From the NCBI RefSeq assembly GCF_001598235.1, contig NZ_BCYO01000001.1:434001-498000 (forward strand): a DNA stretch of 64,000 nt, given 5' to 3'. A model generated the notes under the pieces. The model had not been told where the DNA came from, searched no databases, and worked only from the letters and a program-made list of their open reading frames with translations. The position numbers were made by a program, and so were the translations under genes. This DNA comes from Polaromonas jejuensis NBRC 106434. GTDB taxonomy: Bacteria; Pseudomonadota; Gammaproteobacteria; Burkholderiales; Burkholderiaceae_C. Each line of letters starts with the position of its first letter. Within the stretch, counting starts at the first letter, position 1. Shown in pieces: positions 53,113 through 60,916 of the stretch.

Positions 53113-54939
53113 TCAGTCATGCCAGCGGACGGGCCCGCGCTGCCTCAGCTGCTCGCGCTCCTGCGCCATCTGCTCTTCCAGTTGCAGGCGTCCCTGCGTG
53201 GCCACGGCGATGACCTTGGTGCGGTCTTTGCGGTGCGGGTACATCTGCTCGAACAATTCAAGGTTGTGCTGGCGAAAGCGCATGGCGGTCTGCCGTGCCT
53301 CGTGCGGCGGCTGGCCCAGCAGCTCCAGCACGGTGCGGGCGCTGCGCAGGCTGGACTCGAACACCTCGCGCTCCACCCGCATCACACCGCGGTCGCGCAG
53401 CGCATTCCAGTGCGTCACGTCGCGGGCGCGCGCCACGATCTGCAGGTGCGGAAAGTGCTCCCGCACCAGGTCCACGATCTTCAGCGACTGCTCCATGCTG
53501 TCCACCGACAGCACCAGGATCTTGGCGCTGGCGGCGCCGGCCGTGCGCAGCAGGTCCAGGCGCGTGGCATCGCCGTAGAAGACGCGGTAGCCGAAGGCGC
53601 GCACGGTTTCAACCATGTCGGCGTCGTGTTCCAGCACGGTGGCGGGAATGCCCTGGGCCAGCAGCATGCGGCCGATGATCTGGCCGTAGCGGCCAAAGCC
53701 GGCAATGATGATGGGCGCGTCCTGCGGCTCGGAGATTTCTTCGAGCTGCGGTGTGTCGCAGTTGGCCCAGCGCGGCAGCAGCAGCTTGTCGGCGGCCAGC
53801 AGCAGCAGCGGGCTGATCAGCATGGACAGCGCCACCGCGCCTATCAGCAGCGAGGCCGTCTCGGCAGAAAACACCCGGGCGCCTGCCGCGGCCTGGAACA
53901 CCACAAAGGCAAATTCCCCGCCTTGGGCCAGCAGCACGGCAACCACCGGGCGCTCCTGGTAAGGCAGTTTCATGAGGGCGGCCAGCCCGTAGATCACGGC
54001 CAGCTTCAGGCCCAGGAAGCCCAGCAGGATGACGGCCATCAGACCGGGTGACTTCCACAGCACGCCAAAGTCGATGCTCATGCCTACCGCAATGAAAAAG
54101 AGGCCGAGCAACAAGCCCTTGAAGGGCTCGATGTCGGTTTCCAGCTCGCGCCGGTATTCGCTTTCGGCCAGCAGCACGCCGGCCAGAAAAGCCCCCAGCG
54201 CCATGGACAGGCCCACCAGCTGCATCAGCGTGGCAATGCCGACCACCAGCAGCAGCGAAGCGGCGGTGAAGATTTCAGGCGTGCCGCTGTTGGCGATCCA
54301 GCGCAGCAGCGGACGCAGCAGCAGCCGGCCGCCCAGGATGATGCCGCCAATGACTGCTATGATTTTGATAGCTTCCAGCGCCCGATGGGTATGGGCGACG
54401 GCCTCGTTTTCACCGGCAAGAGCGCCTAGCAGCGGCAGCAGCGCCAGAATCGGAATGGCCGCGACGTCCTGAAACAGCAAAATGGAAAACCCGGCCTGGC
54501 CGCTGGACGTGGGCAGCAGGTTGCGCTCGCCCATGGTCTGCAGGGCAATCGCGGTGGACGAGAGGGCCAGGCCCAAGCCGGCCACCAGCGCCGTTTGCCA
54601 GTTCACGCCAAGCGCCATGGCCGCGCCGGTGAGCAGGGCGGCGCAGCCCAGCACCTGGGCGCTGCCCCAGCCGAAGATGGGCCGGCGCAAGTTCCACAGA
54701 CGATGCGGTTCCAGTTCCAGGCCGACCAGAAACAGCATCAGGACCACGCCGAATTCGGCGAAGTGAAGAATGTCCTGCACAGCGGTGACCAGGCCCAGGC
54801 CCCAGGGGCCAATGGCGATGCCGGCGGCCAGGTAGCCGATGATGGAGCCCAGGCCGAATTTTTTCGCCAGCGGCACCGTCAGGACGGCGGCGGCGAGGTA
54901 GATAAAGCTGTTGACGAGCCAGGCGGGGGCGTGTTCCAT
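53113..54939 (-). CDS. monovalent cation:proton antiporter, KefB/KefC-like
   Basis: 608 residues. An N-terminal CPA2 membrane domain has about 12 helices (KFGLGSIIGYLAAGIAIGPWG, VGLELEPHRLWNLRR), then an RCK/TrkA-N domain (IIIAGFGRYGQIIGRMLLAQ) binding NAD or glutathione conjugates, and a coiled tail. It probably exports K+ under electrophile stress. The start is the ATG at 54939 (MEHAPAWLVN), overlapping the stop of the oxidoreductase gene (TGATG). A mini-repeat encodes EAIKIIAVIG in the membrane domain. Confidence 0.87.
   Translation of the reverse strand: MEHAPAWLVNSFIYLAAAVLTVPLAKKFGLGSIIGYLAAGIAIGPWGLGLVTAVQDILHFAEFGVVLMLFLVGLELEPHRLWNLRRPIFGWGSAQVLGCAALLTGAAMALGVNWQTALVAGLGLALSSTAIALQTMGERNLLPTSSGQAGFSILLFQDVAAIPILALLPLLGALAGENEAVAHTHRALEAIKIIAVIGGIILGGRLLLRPLLRWIANSGTPEIFTAASLLLVVGIATLMQLVGLSMALGAFLAGVLLAESEYRRELETDIEPFKGLLLGLFFIAVGMSIDFGVLWKSPGLMAVILLGFLGLKLAVIYGLAALMKLPYQERPVVAVLLAQGGEFAFVVFQAAAGARVFSAETASLLIGAVALSMLISPLLLLAADKLLLPRWANCDTPQLEEISEPQDAPIIIAGFGRYGQIIGRMLLAQGIPATVLEHDADMVETVRAFGYRVFYGDATRLDLLRTAGAASAKILVLSVDSMEQSLKIVDLVREHFPHLQIVARARDVTHWNALRDRGVMRVEREVFESSLRSARTVLELLGQPPHEARQTAMRFRQHNLELFEQMYPHRKDRTKVIAVATQGRLQLEEQMAQEREQLRQRGPVRWHD
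54356..54397. repeat. palindromic mini-repeat, copy 10 (long form, inside kefB-like gene)
   Basis: GCTATGATTTTGATAGC followed by GCGCCCG ... TGGGC. On the minus strand it codes in frame for the region around ALEAIKIIAV of the antiporter. Confidence 0.85.
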
Positions 54940-55661
54940 CAGGAGGGGGCCCCCATGTGCGTTGCCGCGCGTACGTCGCCGTCCTCCGACAGGGCCGCCG
55001 CGATGTTGTCTTCGTTCATGGCCAAACGGTCTCTTTTGGGCACCACGCAGGCGGGATGCTGCTCGAGGTCTTCGAGTTCGGGCCAGTCGGGGTAGCTTTG
55101 CAGACGCTGGCTGAAGACCGCCAGGTGCTCGGCGACGGCCTCCTTGCTGACCCTGTGCGCGCCGTGCAGCACCATCGGCGGCAGGAAGCGCATGCCGCAC
55201 AGGACGGCGCTTTGCTCATAAGGCGGCAGGAAGGCCTCAAAAAAATAGCGGTTGTAGCCCTGCGGGTGGTAGGAGGCCTCCGGCCCGCCGGTGGTGGCCA
55301 CCAGCCACAAATCCTTGCCCTGCAACGCACGTCCGTCCTGGCCATAGGCCCAGCCATAGCTGAGGACATCGTCGAGCCAGAGCTTTTGCAGGGCCGGCAT
55401 CGAATACCACTGGATCGGGTGCAGCAGCACCACGAGCCGGGCGCGGGCCAGCGCGGCTTGCTCTCTGGCCACGTCAATCGCGTAGTCGGGGTAGCTTGAA
55501 TACAGGTCCTGCACCTGCACGCGCGGCAGTGCCTGGGCGGCCTGCATCAGGGGGCGGTTGACCCGCGATTCGCGCCAGGTGGGGTGGGCGGCGATGACAT
55601 AGATGTCAGGGCTGGCGGCCGCCACGGGGGGGCTGTCGGCGGTTGTGAGAACGGTGTCCAT
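54939..55661 (-). CDS. NAD(P)H-dependent oxidoreductase, KefF/KefG-like
   Basis: 240 residues, flavodoxin-like fold. AHPTWRESRVNRPLMQAAQ is the FMN-binding loop and LHPIQWYSMPALQKLWLDDV the second family motif. KefF-type quinone oxidoreductases activate Kef antiporters, and the KefB-like gene overlaps its 3' end. An unusual C-terminal tail (LEQHPACVVPKRDRLAMNE) extends beyond the usual ~180 residues. The start is ATG at 55661; the region before APDIYVI is not conserved. Confidence 0.85.
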   Translation of the reverse strand: MDTVLTTADSPPVAAASPDIYVIAAHPTWRESRVNRPLMQAAQALPRVQVQDLYSSYPDYAIDVAREQAALARARLVVLLHPIQWYSMPALQKLWLDDVLSYGWAYGQDGRALQGKDLWLVATTGGPEASYHPQGYNRYFFEAFLPPYEQSAVLCGMRFLPPMVLHGAHRVSKEAVAEHLAVFSQRLQSYPDWPELEDLEQHPACVVPKRDRLAMNEDNIAAALSEDGDVRAATHMGAPS

Positions 55662-55721
55662 GCCGTTACCATAGCGGAAAAATCAGGATCAGAGTTTCCC
55701 CAAACACCAGAGGAGATCGGA

Positions 55722-56336
55722 ATGCCCGTGGTTGTGATTGCCAATCCGAAGGGAGGCGTCGGTAAAACGACATTGGCCACCCATGTTGCCGGCTACTTTG
55801 CCAGCCAGGACCATGCGGTCATGCTGGGGGATGCCGACCGGCAGCAGTCCTCACGACTGTGGCTGGGCTTGCGATCACCGGCTGTCAGGCCGATTGCGAC
55901 CTGGGATGTGAACGCCGACCTGATTGTCAAGCCGCCCAAAGGCACGACCCATGTGGTGCTGGATACGCCCGGCGGCCTGCATGGCTGGCGCTTCAACGAT
56001 GTCATCAAGCTTGCCGACAAGGTGATCGTGCCGCTGCAGCCCAGTGTGTTTGACATCTTTGCCACGCGCACCTTTCTGGATCTGCTGACCGAACACCGCC
56101 ATGCCGGCCGGGTGCAGGTGGGCATTGTCGGGATGCGCGTGGATTCGCGCACGATTGCCGCCGACAAGCTGCGCGAATTCGTGGAAGGCCTGGGGCTGCC
56201 GGTGCTGGGCTATCTGCGCGACACGCAAAACTACATTCACCTGGCGGCACGCGGATTGACCCTGTTTGACGTGGCGCCCGGCCGGGTTGAAAAGGACCTG
56301 GAGCAGTGGCAGGGCATTTGCCGATGGTTAGGTTAG
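55722..56336 (+). CDS. ParA/MinD-family ATPase (orphan)
   Basis: 204 residues. ANPKGGVGKTTLATHVAGYF is a deviant Walker A (KGGVGKT), LGDADRQQSS the Walker A', and VVLDTPGGLHG the Walker B. The protein is short and has no N-terminal helix-turn-helix. No parB gene or parS site is next to it, so it is not a standard partition pair; it may position another cargo. GAGGAGATC precedes the ATG at 55722, so I use that start, not the long frame from 55584. Confidence 0.88.
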   Translation: MPVVVIANPKGGVGKTTLATHVAGYFASQDHAVMLGDADRQQSSRLWLGLRSPAVRPIATWDVNADLIVKPPKGTTHVVLDTPGGLHGWRFNDVIKLADKVIVPLQPSVFDIFATRTFLDLLTEHRHAGRVQVGIVGMRVDSRTIAADKLREFVEGLGLPVLGYLRDTQNYIHLAARGLTLFDVAPGRVEKDLEQWQGICRWLG

Positions 56337-56387
56337 CTTGTCGCTGATTCGACAATCGGGCCCCGGACGTCCGGCTAAAGTCAACGC

Positions 56388-56843
56388 ATGAAAATCTTTC
56401 AAACCTTGTCCGAGCTGGCGGCCTGCACCGGCCAGGAAGTCGCGGTCAGCGACTGGATCACCATCACGCAGCAGCAGGTCAACCTGTTTGCCGAGGCGAC
56501 GGGCGACCACCAGTGGATTCATGTGGACCCCGAAAAAGCCAGCGCCGGGCCGTTTGACGGGACGATTGCGCACGGCTTTCTGACGCTGTCGCTGTTGCCG
56601 CAGTTTTTTGAATCCTCGTTCGAGATCACCGGCTCACGCCTGGGCGTGAACTACGGCCTGAACAAGGTGCGCTTCACGGCGCCGGTCCCCGTGGGCAGCC
56701 GCCTGCGCGCCCGCATGAAGCTGCTGGCGGCCGAGCCGATTGAGCAGGGTGGCCTGCAGCTGAGCTGGGAAGTGACGGTGGAAAGCGAAGGCTCGGCCAA
56801 GCCGGTCTGCGTGGCCGAATCGCTGGTGCGGCGCTATCCCTGA
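56388..56843 (+). CDS. MaoC-like dehydratase/hydratase domain protein
   Basis: 151 residues, hot-dog fold: ITQQQVNLFAEATGDHQWIHVDPEKA contains the Asp and His of the hydratase 2 motif, followed by GTIAHGFLTLSLLPQF. This is the (R)-specific enoyl-CoA hydratase/NodN group. The substrate is unknown, probably an enoyl-CoA. It stands 51 bp after parA, same strand. Confidence 0.88.
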   Translation: MKIFQTLSELAACTGQEVAVSDWITITQQQVNLFAEATGDHQWIHVDPEKASAGPFDGTIAHGFLTLSLLPQFFESSFEITGSRLGVNYGLNKVRFTAPVPVGSRLRARMKLLAAEPIEQGGLQLSWEVTVESEGSAKPVCVAESLVRRYP

Positions 56844-56851
56844 GTCGCGGC

Positions 56852-57187
56852 TCAGACGGGTGTCAGCAGGCGGGCCGGCAGCCAGCCTTCAAACACACCG
56901 ATCACGCTGTTGAGGCGCGCAGTCGCCTCGGCTTGGCCGTGCACTTTCGCAATGCACAGGTGCAGGTCGCTGCGCAGCAGCCACAGGTCGGCCGGGGTCA
57001 GGGCGATATTGATCTTGTAGATGACACGCTGCGTGCGCATGTCTTTGCAGTCAAGCAATATGGCTTGAAGGCTTTCCCGGATTTGTTCAATCGGCAGACG
57101 ATGGTTTGCCCTGACTGAATCGGATGAATCGGAAACCGAATCGGAAAACTTGAGAACGGCATGGCCGAGGAAACGGGAGATGGACAT
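56852..57187 (-). CDS. conserved hypothetical protein
   Basis: 111 residues from the ATG at 57187 (MSISRFLGHAVLKFSD). The sequence includes SLQAILLDCKDMRTQRVIYKINIALTPADLWLLRSDLHLCIAKVHGQAEAT and looks helical and soluble. I do not recognise the family. A longer frame starting at 57265 has no ribosome site. It converges on the MaoC-like gene with an 8-bp gap. The 126 bp from 57266 to 57391 hold no gene. Confidence 0.6.
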   Translation of the reverse strand: MSISRFLGHAVLKFSDSVSDSSDSVRANHRLPIEQIRESLQAILLDCKDMRTQRVIYKINIALTPADLWLLRSDLHLCIAKVHGQAEATARLNSVIGVFEGWLPARLLTPV

Positions 57188-57391
57188 GGTCACGGGGTGT
57201 CCCTGGGCGTTTTGTGAACGGCAGGGAAATGTGATGGCGCCTGACTGCCGGGTATCGGCATCCATGCGTATTAAAGTTTCAATTTTACGGGTTTACCCTA
57301 ATCCGCACTGACCGAATGGTTGGCGGAGAGTGTGGATGCTTCTGGCAGGTGGGCCAGCGAAACAGGGCCGCCGGCAGCTGATTCTCGCGCC

Positions 57392-57868
57392 TCAGCCGCC
57401 CGAGGCCCCGCCAAAGCCGTTCTGCCGCCAGGCCTCAAAGACGGTGACGGCAACCGTGTTGGACAGGTTCAGGCTGCGCTGGCCCGGCCGCATCGGCACC
57501 TTGAGGCGTTGGGCCAGGGGAAAGCTTTCGCGCACGTCGGGCGCCAGGCCCCGGGTTTCCGCGCCAAACACCAGCCAGTCGCCGGGCAGGAAGCGCACGT
57601 CATACATGTTGCCGGCGCCCTGTGTCGTCATCGCGAAGAGCCGCTCCGCCGGCGGTTGCTGGCTGTGCAGCAGTGCCTGCCAGCTGGCATGGCGCAGCAC
57701 CTGGGCGTATTCGTGGTAGTCGAGGCCGGCGCGCCGCATGTGCTTGTCGTCCATCGAAAAGCCCAGTGGTTCCACCAGGTGCAGGCGGCAGCCGGTGTTG
57801 GCTGCCAGCCGGATCACATTGCCGGTGTTGGGCGGAATTTCGGGCTCGACAAGGACGATATTGAACAT
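57392..57868 (-). CDS. trmL: tRNA (cytidine(34)-2'-O)-methyltransferase
   Basis: 158 residues, SPOUT fold. MFNIVLVEPEIPPNTGNVIRLAA is the family start, LHLVEPLGFSMDDKHMRRAGLDY follows, and PMRPGQRSLNLSNTVAVTVFEAWRQ is the SAM knot. It methylates the wobble position of tRNA-Leu isoacceptors. The ATG at 57868 is chosen by homology. The comF gene lies upstream in the same direction with a 73-bp gap. Confidence 0.93.
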   Translation of the reverse strand: MFNIVLVEPEIPPNTGNVIRLAANTGCRLHLVEPLGFSMDDKHMRRAGLDYHEYAQVLRHASWQALLHSQQPPAERLFAMTTQGAGNMYDVRFLPGDWLVFGAETRGLAPDVRESFPLAQRLKVPMRPGQRSLNLSNTVAVTVFEAWRQNGFGGASGG

Positions 57869-57941
57869 GAGGCGGATCAGGAGAGGCTCGGGCCTCGGCG
57901 GCTTGATGGTGCGGGCAAAAAAGGGCGGTGAGGCAGGGATT

Positions 57942-58706
57942 CTAGGCGGGGGCCGTCCTGGCCAGCACCACAGCGGTGATGTGCGCGGCGCCGGCGTCCC
58001 GCAGGGCCTGCGCGGCCGTGAACAGCGAGGCACCGCTGGTCATCACGTCATCCACCAGCAGCACACGCCGGCCTTCGAGGTCGGCCACGCGCAGCGGGTC
58101 CACCTCGAAGGCGCCCCTGACATTGGCCAGCCGGGCCTCGCGCTTGAGCTGGCTTTGCGGTCGCGTGTGCTTGATGCGCAGCAGCAGTCGGGCATCGGCC
58201 TGGGCGGCGGTTCGGCTCTGCCGGGCCAGCGCACCGGCCAGCTCCCAGGCCTGGTTGAAGCCGCGCGTCTGCAGGCGCACCAATGACAGCGGCATGGGCA
58301 CGACCCAGTCCCTGGCGTCCAGCATGCCAAAGGCCTGCGCGACGCCGGGCGCCTTGAGCAGCAGGGCGGCAAAAAATCCGGCCCAGCCTGGCTGCTCGCC
58401 AAATTTGTAGCCGGCAATCAGGGTGGACCAGGGATAGGCGTAGGGCACTGCGGCCAGCGTCCGGTCCGGCGGCGGGCGCTGGCGCGCGCAAGCGGCGCAA
58501 AGCTCATGGCCGGTCCGCAGGCCCATGGAGAGATCGGCGGGCAAGGCCAGCGCGCAGCCGGCGCAACGAGGCTCGGCCTGCGCAAAACGCGCCACGCAGG
58601 GCTGGCACACCTGGCGCGCAGGCCAGCTCCGGCAGACGGCGCATTGACTGGCAAAGCCGGGCAGCCGGGGCGGGAACAGGCCGGGGGAGAGCAGGCGCGT
58701 GAACAC
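57942..58706 (-). CDS. ComF family protein (phosphoribosyltransferase-like)
   Basis: 254 residues from the GTG at 58706. The N-terminal zinc region has CAVC, CQPC, CAGC and CAAC pairs; the C-terminus contains VPMPLSLVRLQTRGFNQAWELA and RRVLLVDDVMTSGASL, the PRPP-binding loop. ComF proteins take part in DNA uptake in Gram-positives and Haemophilus; the role here is unproven. The long frame reaching 58946 overlaps the divergent bioC-like gene, so I reject it. Start uncertain. Confidence 0.82.
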   Translation of the reverse strand: MFTRLLSPGLFPPRLPGFASQCAVCRSWPARQVCQPCVARFAQAEPRCAGCALALPADLSMGLRTGHELCAACARQRPPPDRTLAAVPYAYPWSTLIAGYKFGEQPGWAGFFAALLLKAPGVAQAFGMLDARDWVVPMPLSLVRLQTRGFNQAWELAGALARQSRTAAQADARLLLRIKHTRPQSQLKREARLANVRGAFEVDPLRVADLEGRRVLLVDDVMTSGASLFTAAQALRDAGAAHITAVVLARTAPA

Positions 58707-58754
58707 CGTGCCAATATACTCGCCTACCTTTCGCCAACTGCGCAACCCCTTTTC

Positions 58755-59657
58755 ATGACCACCACCCAGCGCCCGCCCACGCTCGATCCACTTGCCGTCA
58801 GCCGTTGGCAGCGCAGCGCACCGCCGGCCTCGCCCTGGCTGCATGAAGAGGTGGCGCGCCGCATGCTGGAGCGGCTTCAGTGGATCAAGCTGCAGCCGCA
58901 GGCCTGGGCGCATTGGGGCGCCTTGCGCGGTGGCCTGGAGGCGCATGCGCAGCTCGCCAGCCGATACCCGGATTCAGCCTGTTTTGTGGCTGAAGCCCAT
59001 TCGGACAGGGCGCAGCAAGCTATGAAAAATATAGCGAAACCGTGGTGGAACCCCAAGCAGTGGATGGCGGCCCCGACGCGCTTTGAGGCGCCGCCGCCGG
59101 CCAGCGTCGACATGCTGTGGGCCAACATGGCGCTGCACGAAGCGGCCGACCCGCAGGCCCTGCTGGCCCAATGGCACCAGGCCCTGAAGGTCAATGGTTT
59201 TCTGATGTTTTCCTGCCTCGGGCCGGATACCGCCCGGGAACTGCGCGCACTCTACGCGCAACTGGGCTGGCCGCCTGCGGGGCACCAGCTGACCGACATG
59301 CACGACTGGGGCGACATGCTGGTGCAGACCGGTTTTGCCGAACCGGTGATGGACATGGAGCGCATCACGCTGACCTACGAGACCCCGGCAAGGTTGCTGC
59401 AGGAGCTGCGCGAGCTGGGCCGCAACTTTCACCCGGCGCGCTTTCCCGCCTTGCGCGGGCGTGCCTGGAAGGCGCGGCTGGAGCAGGCGCTGGGCCAGCA
59501 TCTGGCGGTGGGCGCTGATGGACGGCTGTCACTGACTTTCGAGGTCATTTATGGCCATGCGCTGAAAGCCCAGCCCAAAATCAAGGTCAGCGCGCTCAGT
59601 GCGGTCTCGGTTCAGGACATGCGCGCCATGCTGCATGACAAGCGGGACAAGTCCTGA
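58755..59657 (+). CDS. BioC-like methyltransferase (degenerate SAM motif)
   Basis: 300 residues. The N-terminus (LDPLAVSRWQRSAPPASPWLHEEVARRMLERL) and the SVDMLWANMALHEAADPQALLAQWHQALKVNGFLMFSCLGPDT block resemble BioC, malonyl-ACP O-methyltransferase of biotin synthesis. The glycine-rich motif I (GxGxG) is replaced by AHWGALRGGLEAHAQLA, so SAM binding may be altered. A mini-repeat codes for QAMKNIAK near residue 93. The ATG at 58755 is chosen by homology. It is divergent from comF with a 48-bp spacer. Confidence 0.75.
   Translation: MTTTQRPPTLDPLAVSRWQRSAPPASPWLHEEVARRMLERLQWIKLQPQAWAHWGALRGGLEAHAQLASRYPDSACFVAEAHSDRAQQAMKNIAKPWWNPKQWMAAPTRFEAPPPASVDMLWANMALHEAADPQALLAQWHQALKVNGFLMFSCLGPDTARELRALYAQLGWPPAGHQLTDMHDWGDMLVQTGFAEPVMDMERITLTYETPARLLQELRELGRNFHPARFPALRGRAWKARLEQALGQHLAVGADGRLSLTFEVIYGHALKAQPKIKVSALSAVSVQDMRAMLHDKRDKS
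59019..59035. repeat. 17-bp palindromic mini-repeat, copy 11 (inside bioC-like gene)
   Basis: GCTATGAAAAATATAGC, read in frame as AMKNIA in the BioC-like protein. Confidence 0.85.
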
Positions 59658-59809
59658 GTTTTTCTGAGTTCGCCCCCGCAGCTGCCGGGTCGCCCGGCCG
59701 CAGGCCCTGAGTCAAGCTGCGGCTTGCGCATGCGTTTTCGCAGGTGTATAAGTCCATTGTGCTTTGTTCTATTGTCCTGTGGTCACAAGGTGTGATGAGA
59801 GGGGGTGTT

Positions 59810-60331
59810 ATGAGCAGACGCATTTATTGGCTGATACCCGATGTGGCGAGCGCCAGGCGGACGGTGGATGACCTGCTGCTGGCGCGCGTTCCGGTGCAGC
59901 ATATTCACTGTGTCGGACGTGAAGGCGTGAACCTGTCCGGACTCCATCCCGCCAATGTCTTGCAGACCACGGACGTGATTTACGCGGCCGAGGCGGGTCT
60001 GCTGATCGGCGGCACCCTGGGTATTGCCGCTGGCCTGCTGGTCGCCATGTACTACCCCATAGCCATAGGGGGGAGTTCCCTGCAGTGGGGCATGGTGGCC
60101 GTGCTGGGTGTGCTGGGCGCCTTGTTTGGCGCCTGGTCGTCAAGCATGATTGGCGTGTCCGTGCCGAGCCACCGCCTCAAACGCTTCGAGGCTGCCGTCG
60201 AGCAGGGACAAATCCTGCTGATGGTGGATGTGCCGGGTTTGCAGGTCAAGGCGATCGAAGCCCTGTTGCAGGCTTCGCATCCGGAAGCGCACTTTGAAGG
60301 CGAGGATCCGGACACCCCGGTGTTCCCCTGA
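59810..60331 (+). CDS. membrane protein of unknown function
   Basis: 173 residues. The N-terminus (MSRRIYWLIPDVASARRTVDDLLLARVP) is soluble and ferredoxin-like in pattern, followed by two transmembrane segments (AAEAGLLIGGTLGIAAGLLVAM and WGMVAVLGVLGALFGAWSS) and a soluble tail (GQILLMVDVPGLQVKAIEALLQ). It resembles general-stress-type DUF1269-like proteins. I start at the ATG at 59810, after a GAGAGGGGG stretch; an upstream in-frame ATG exists. It precedes the oxidase genes by about 0.6 kb on the same strand. Confidence 0.65.
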   Translation: MSRRIYWLIPDVASARRTVDDLLLARVPVQHIHCVGREGVNLSGLHPANVLQTTDVIYAAEAGLLIGGTLGIAAGLLVAMYYPIAIGGSSLQWGMVAVLGVLGALFGAWSSSMIGVSVPSHRLKRFEAAVEQGQILLMVDVPGLQVKAIEALLQASHPEAHFEGEDPDTPVFP

Positions 60332-60394
60332 AACACTGACACGCGTGCCTGTCTTTCGGCACGAGAGCATTGTCCAGATTTGAGGGAGATGATC

Positions 60395-60901
60395 ATGGAC
60401 CTCCATATGCGTTCGTACCGCGGGCACAGCCTGCCGGACTGGTCTGCCGCGGCGGTCGCCGGGCTTGCGGCGGGCGCCATCCTGATGGTGCTGGAACTGT
60501 TCTGGTCGACCCTGGCCAGCAGCGGCAGTCCGTGGGCGGCCTCGCACATGATTGCCGCCATCGTGATGGGGCCGGGCGTGCTGCAATCGTCCGATTTCAG
60601 CCTTCAGATCGTGGCGGTGGCGCTGGTGGCCCACTATGTGCTGGGCATCGTCTTCGGCCTGGTGCTCGCGGCCATCATCGCGCCGTTCCGCGGGGATTCG
60701 GGTGTGGCCGTGGTGGCGTTGGCCGGCGCGGTGTTCGGCGCGGTCCTGTACCTGCTGAACTTTTACGGCATGGTTCACTTTTTTCCGTGGTTCGCCGAAT
60801 GGCGCGGCGCGGCGACGCTGGTGATCCATCTGATCTTCGGGGTGGCGGCGGCACTGCTGTACTGGAAGCTGGAGCGACAGGAGGCAGGGCGTCTACGGTG
60901 A
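60395..60901 (+). CDS. membrane protein of unknown function upstream of oxidase genes
   Basis: 168 residues with about four to five transmembrane helices: WSAAAVAGLAAGAILMVLEL, VALVAHYVLGIVFGLVLAA, VALAGAVFGAVLYLLNF, ATLVIHLIFGVAAALLY. The ATG at 60395 follows GAGGGAG at a good distance. It is 16 bp from coxB, so probably in the oxidase operon; a role in assembly is possible but not shown. Confidence 0.7.
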   Translation: MDLHMRSYRGHSLPDWSAAAVAGLAAGAILMVLELFWSTLASSGSPWAASHMIAAIVMGPGVLQSSDFSLQIVAVALVAHYVLGIVFGLVLAAIIAPFRGDSGVAVVALAGAVFGAVLYLLNFYGMVHFFPWFAEWRGAATLVIHLIFGVAAALLYWKLERQEAGRLR

Positions 60902-60916
60902 CGCAAGAGGCCTCCC

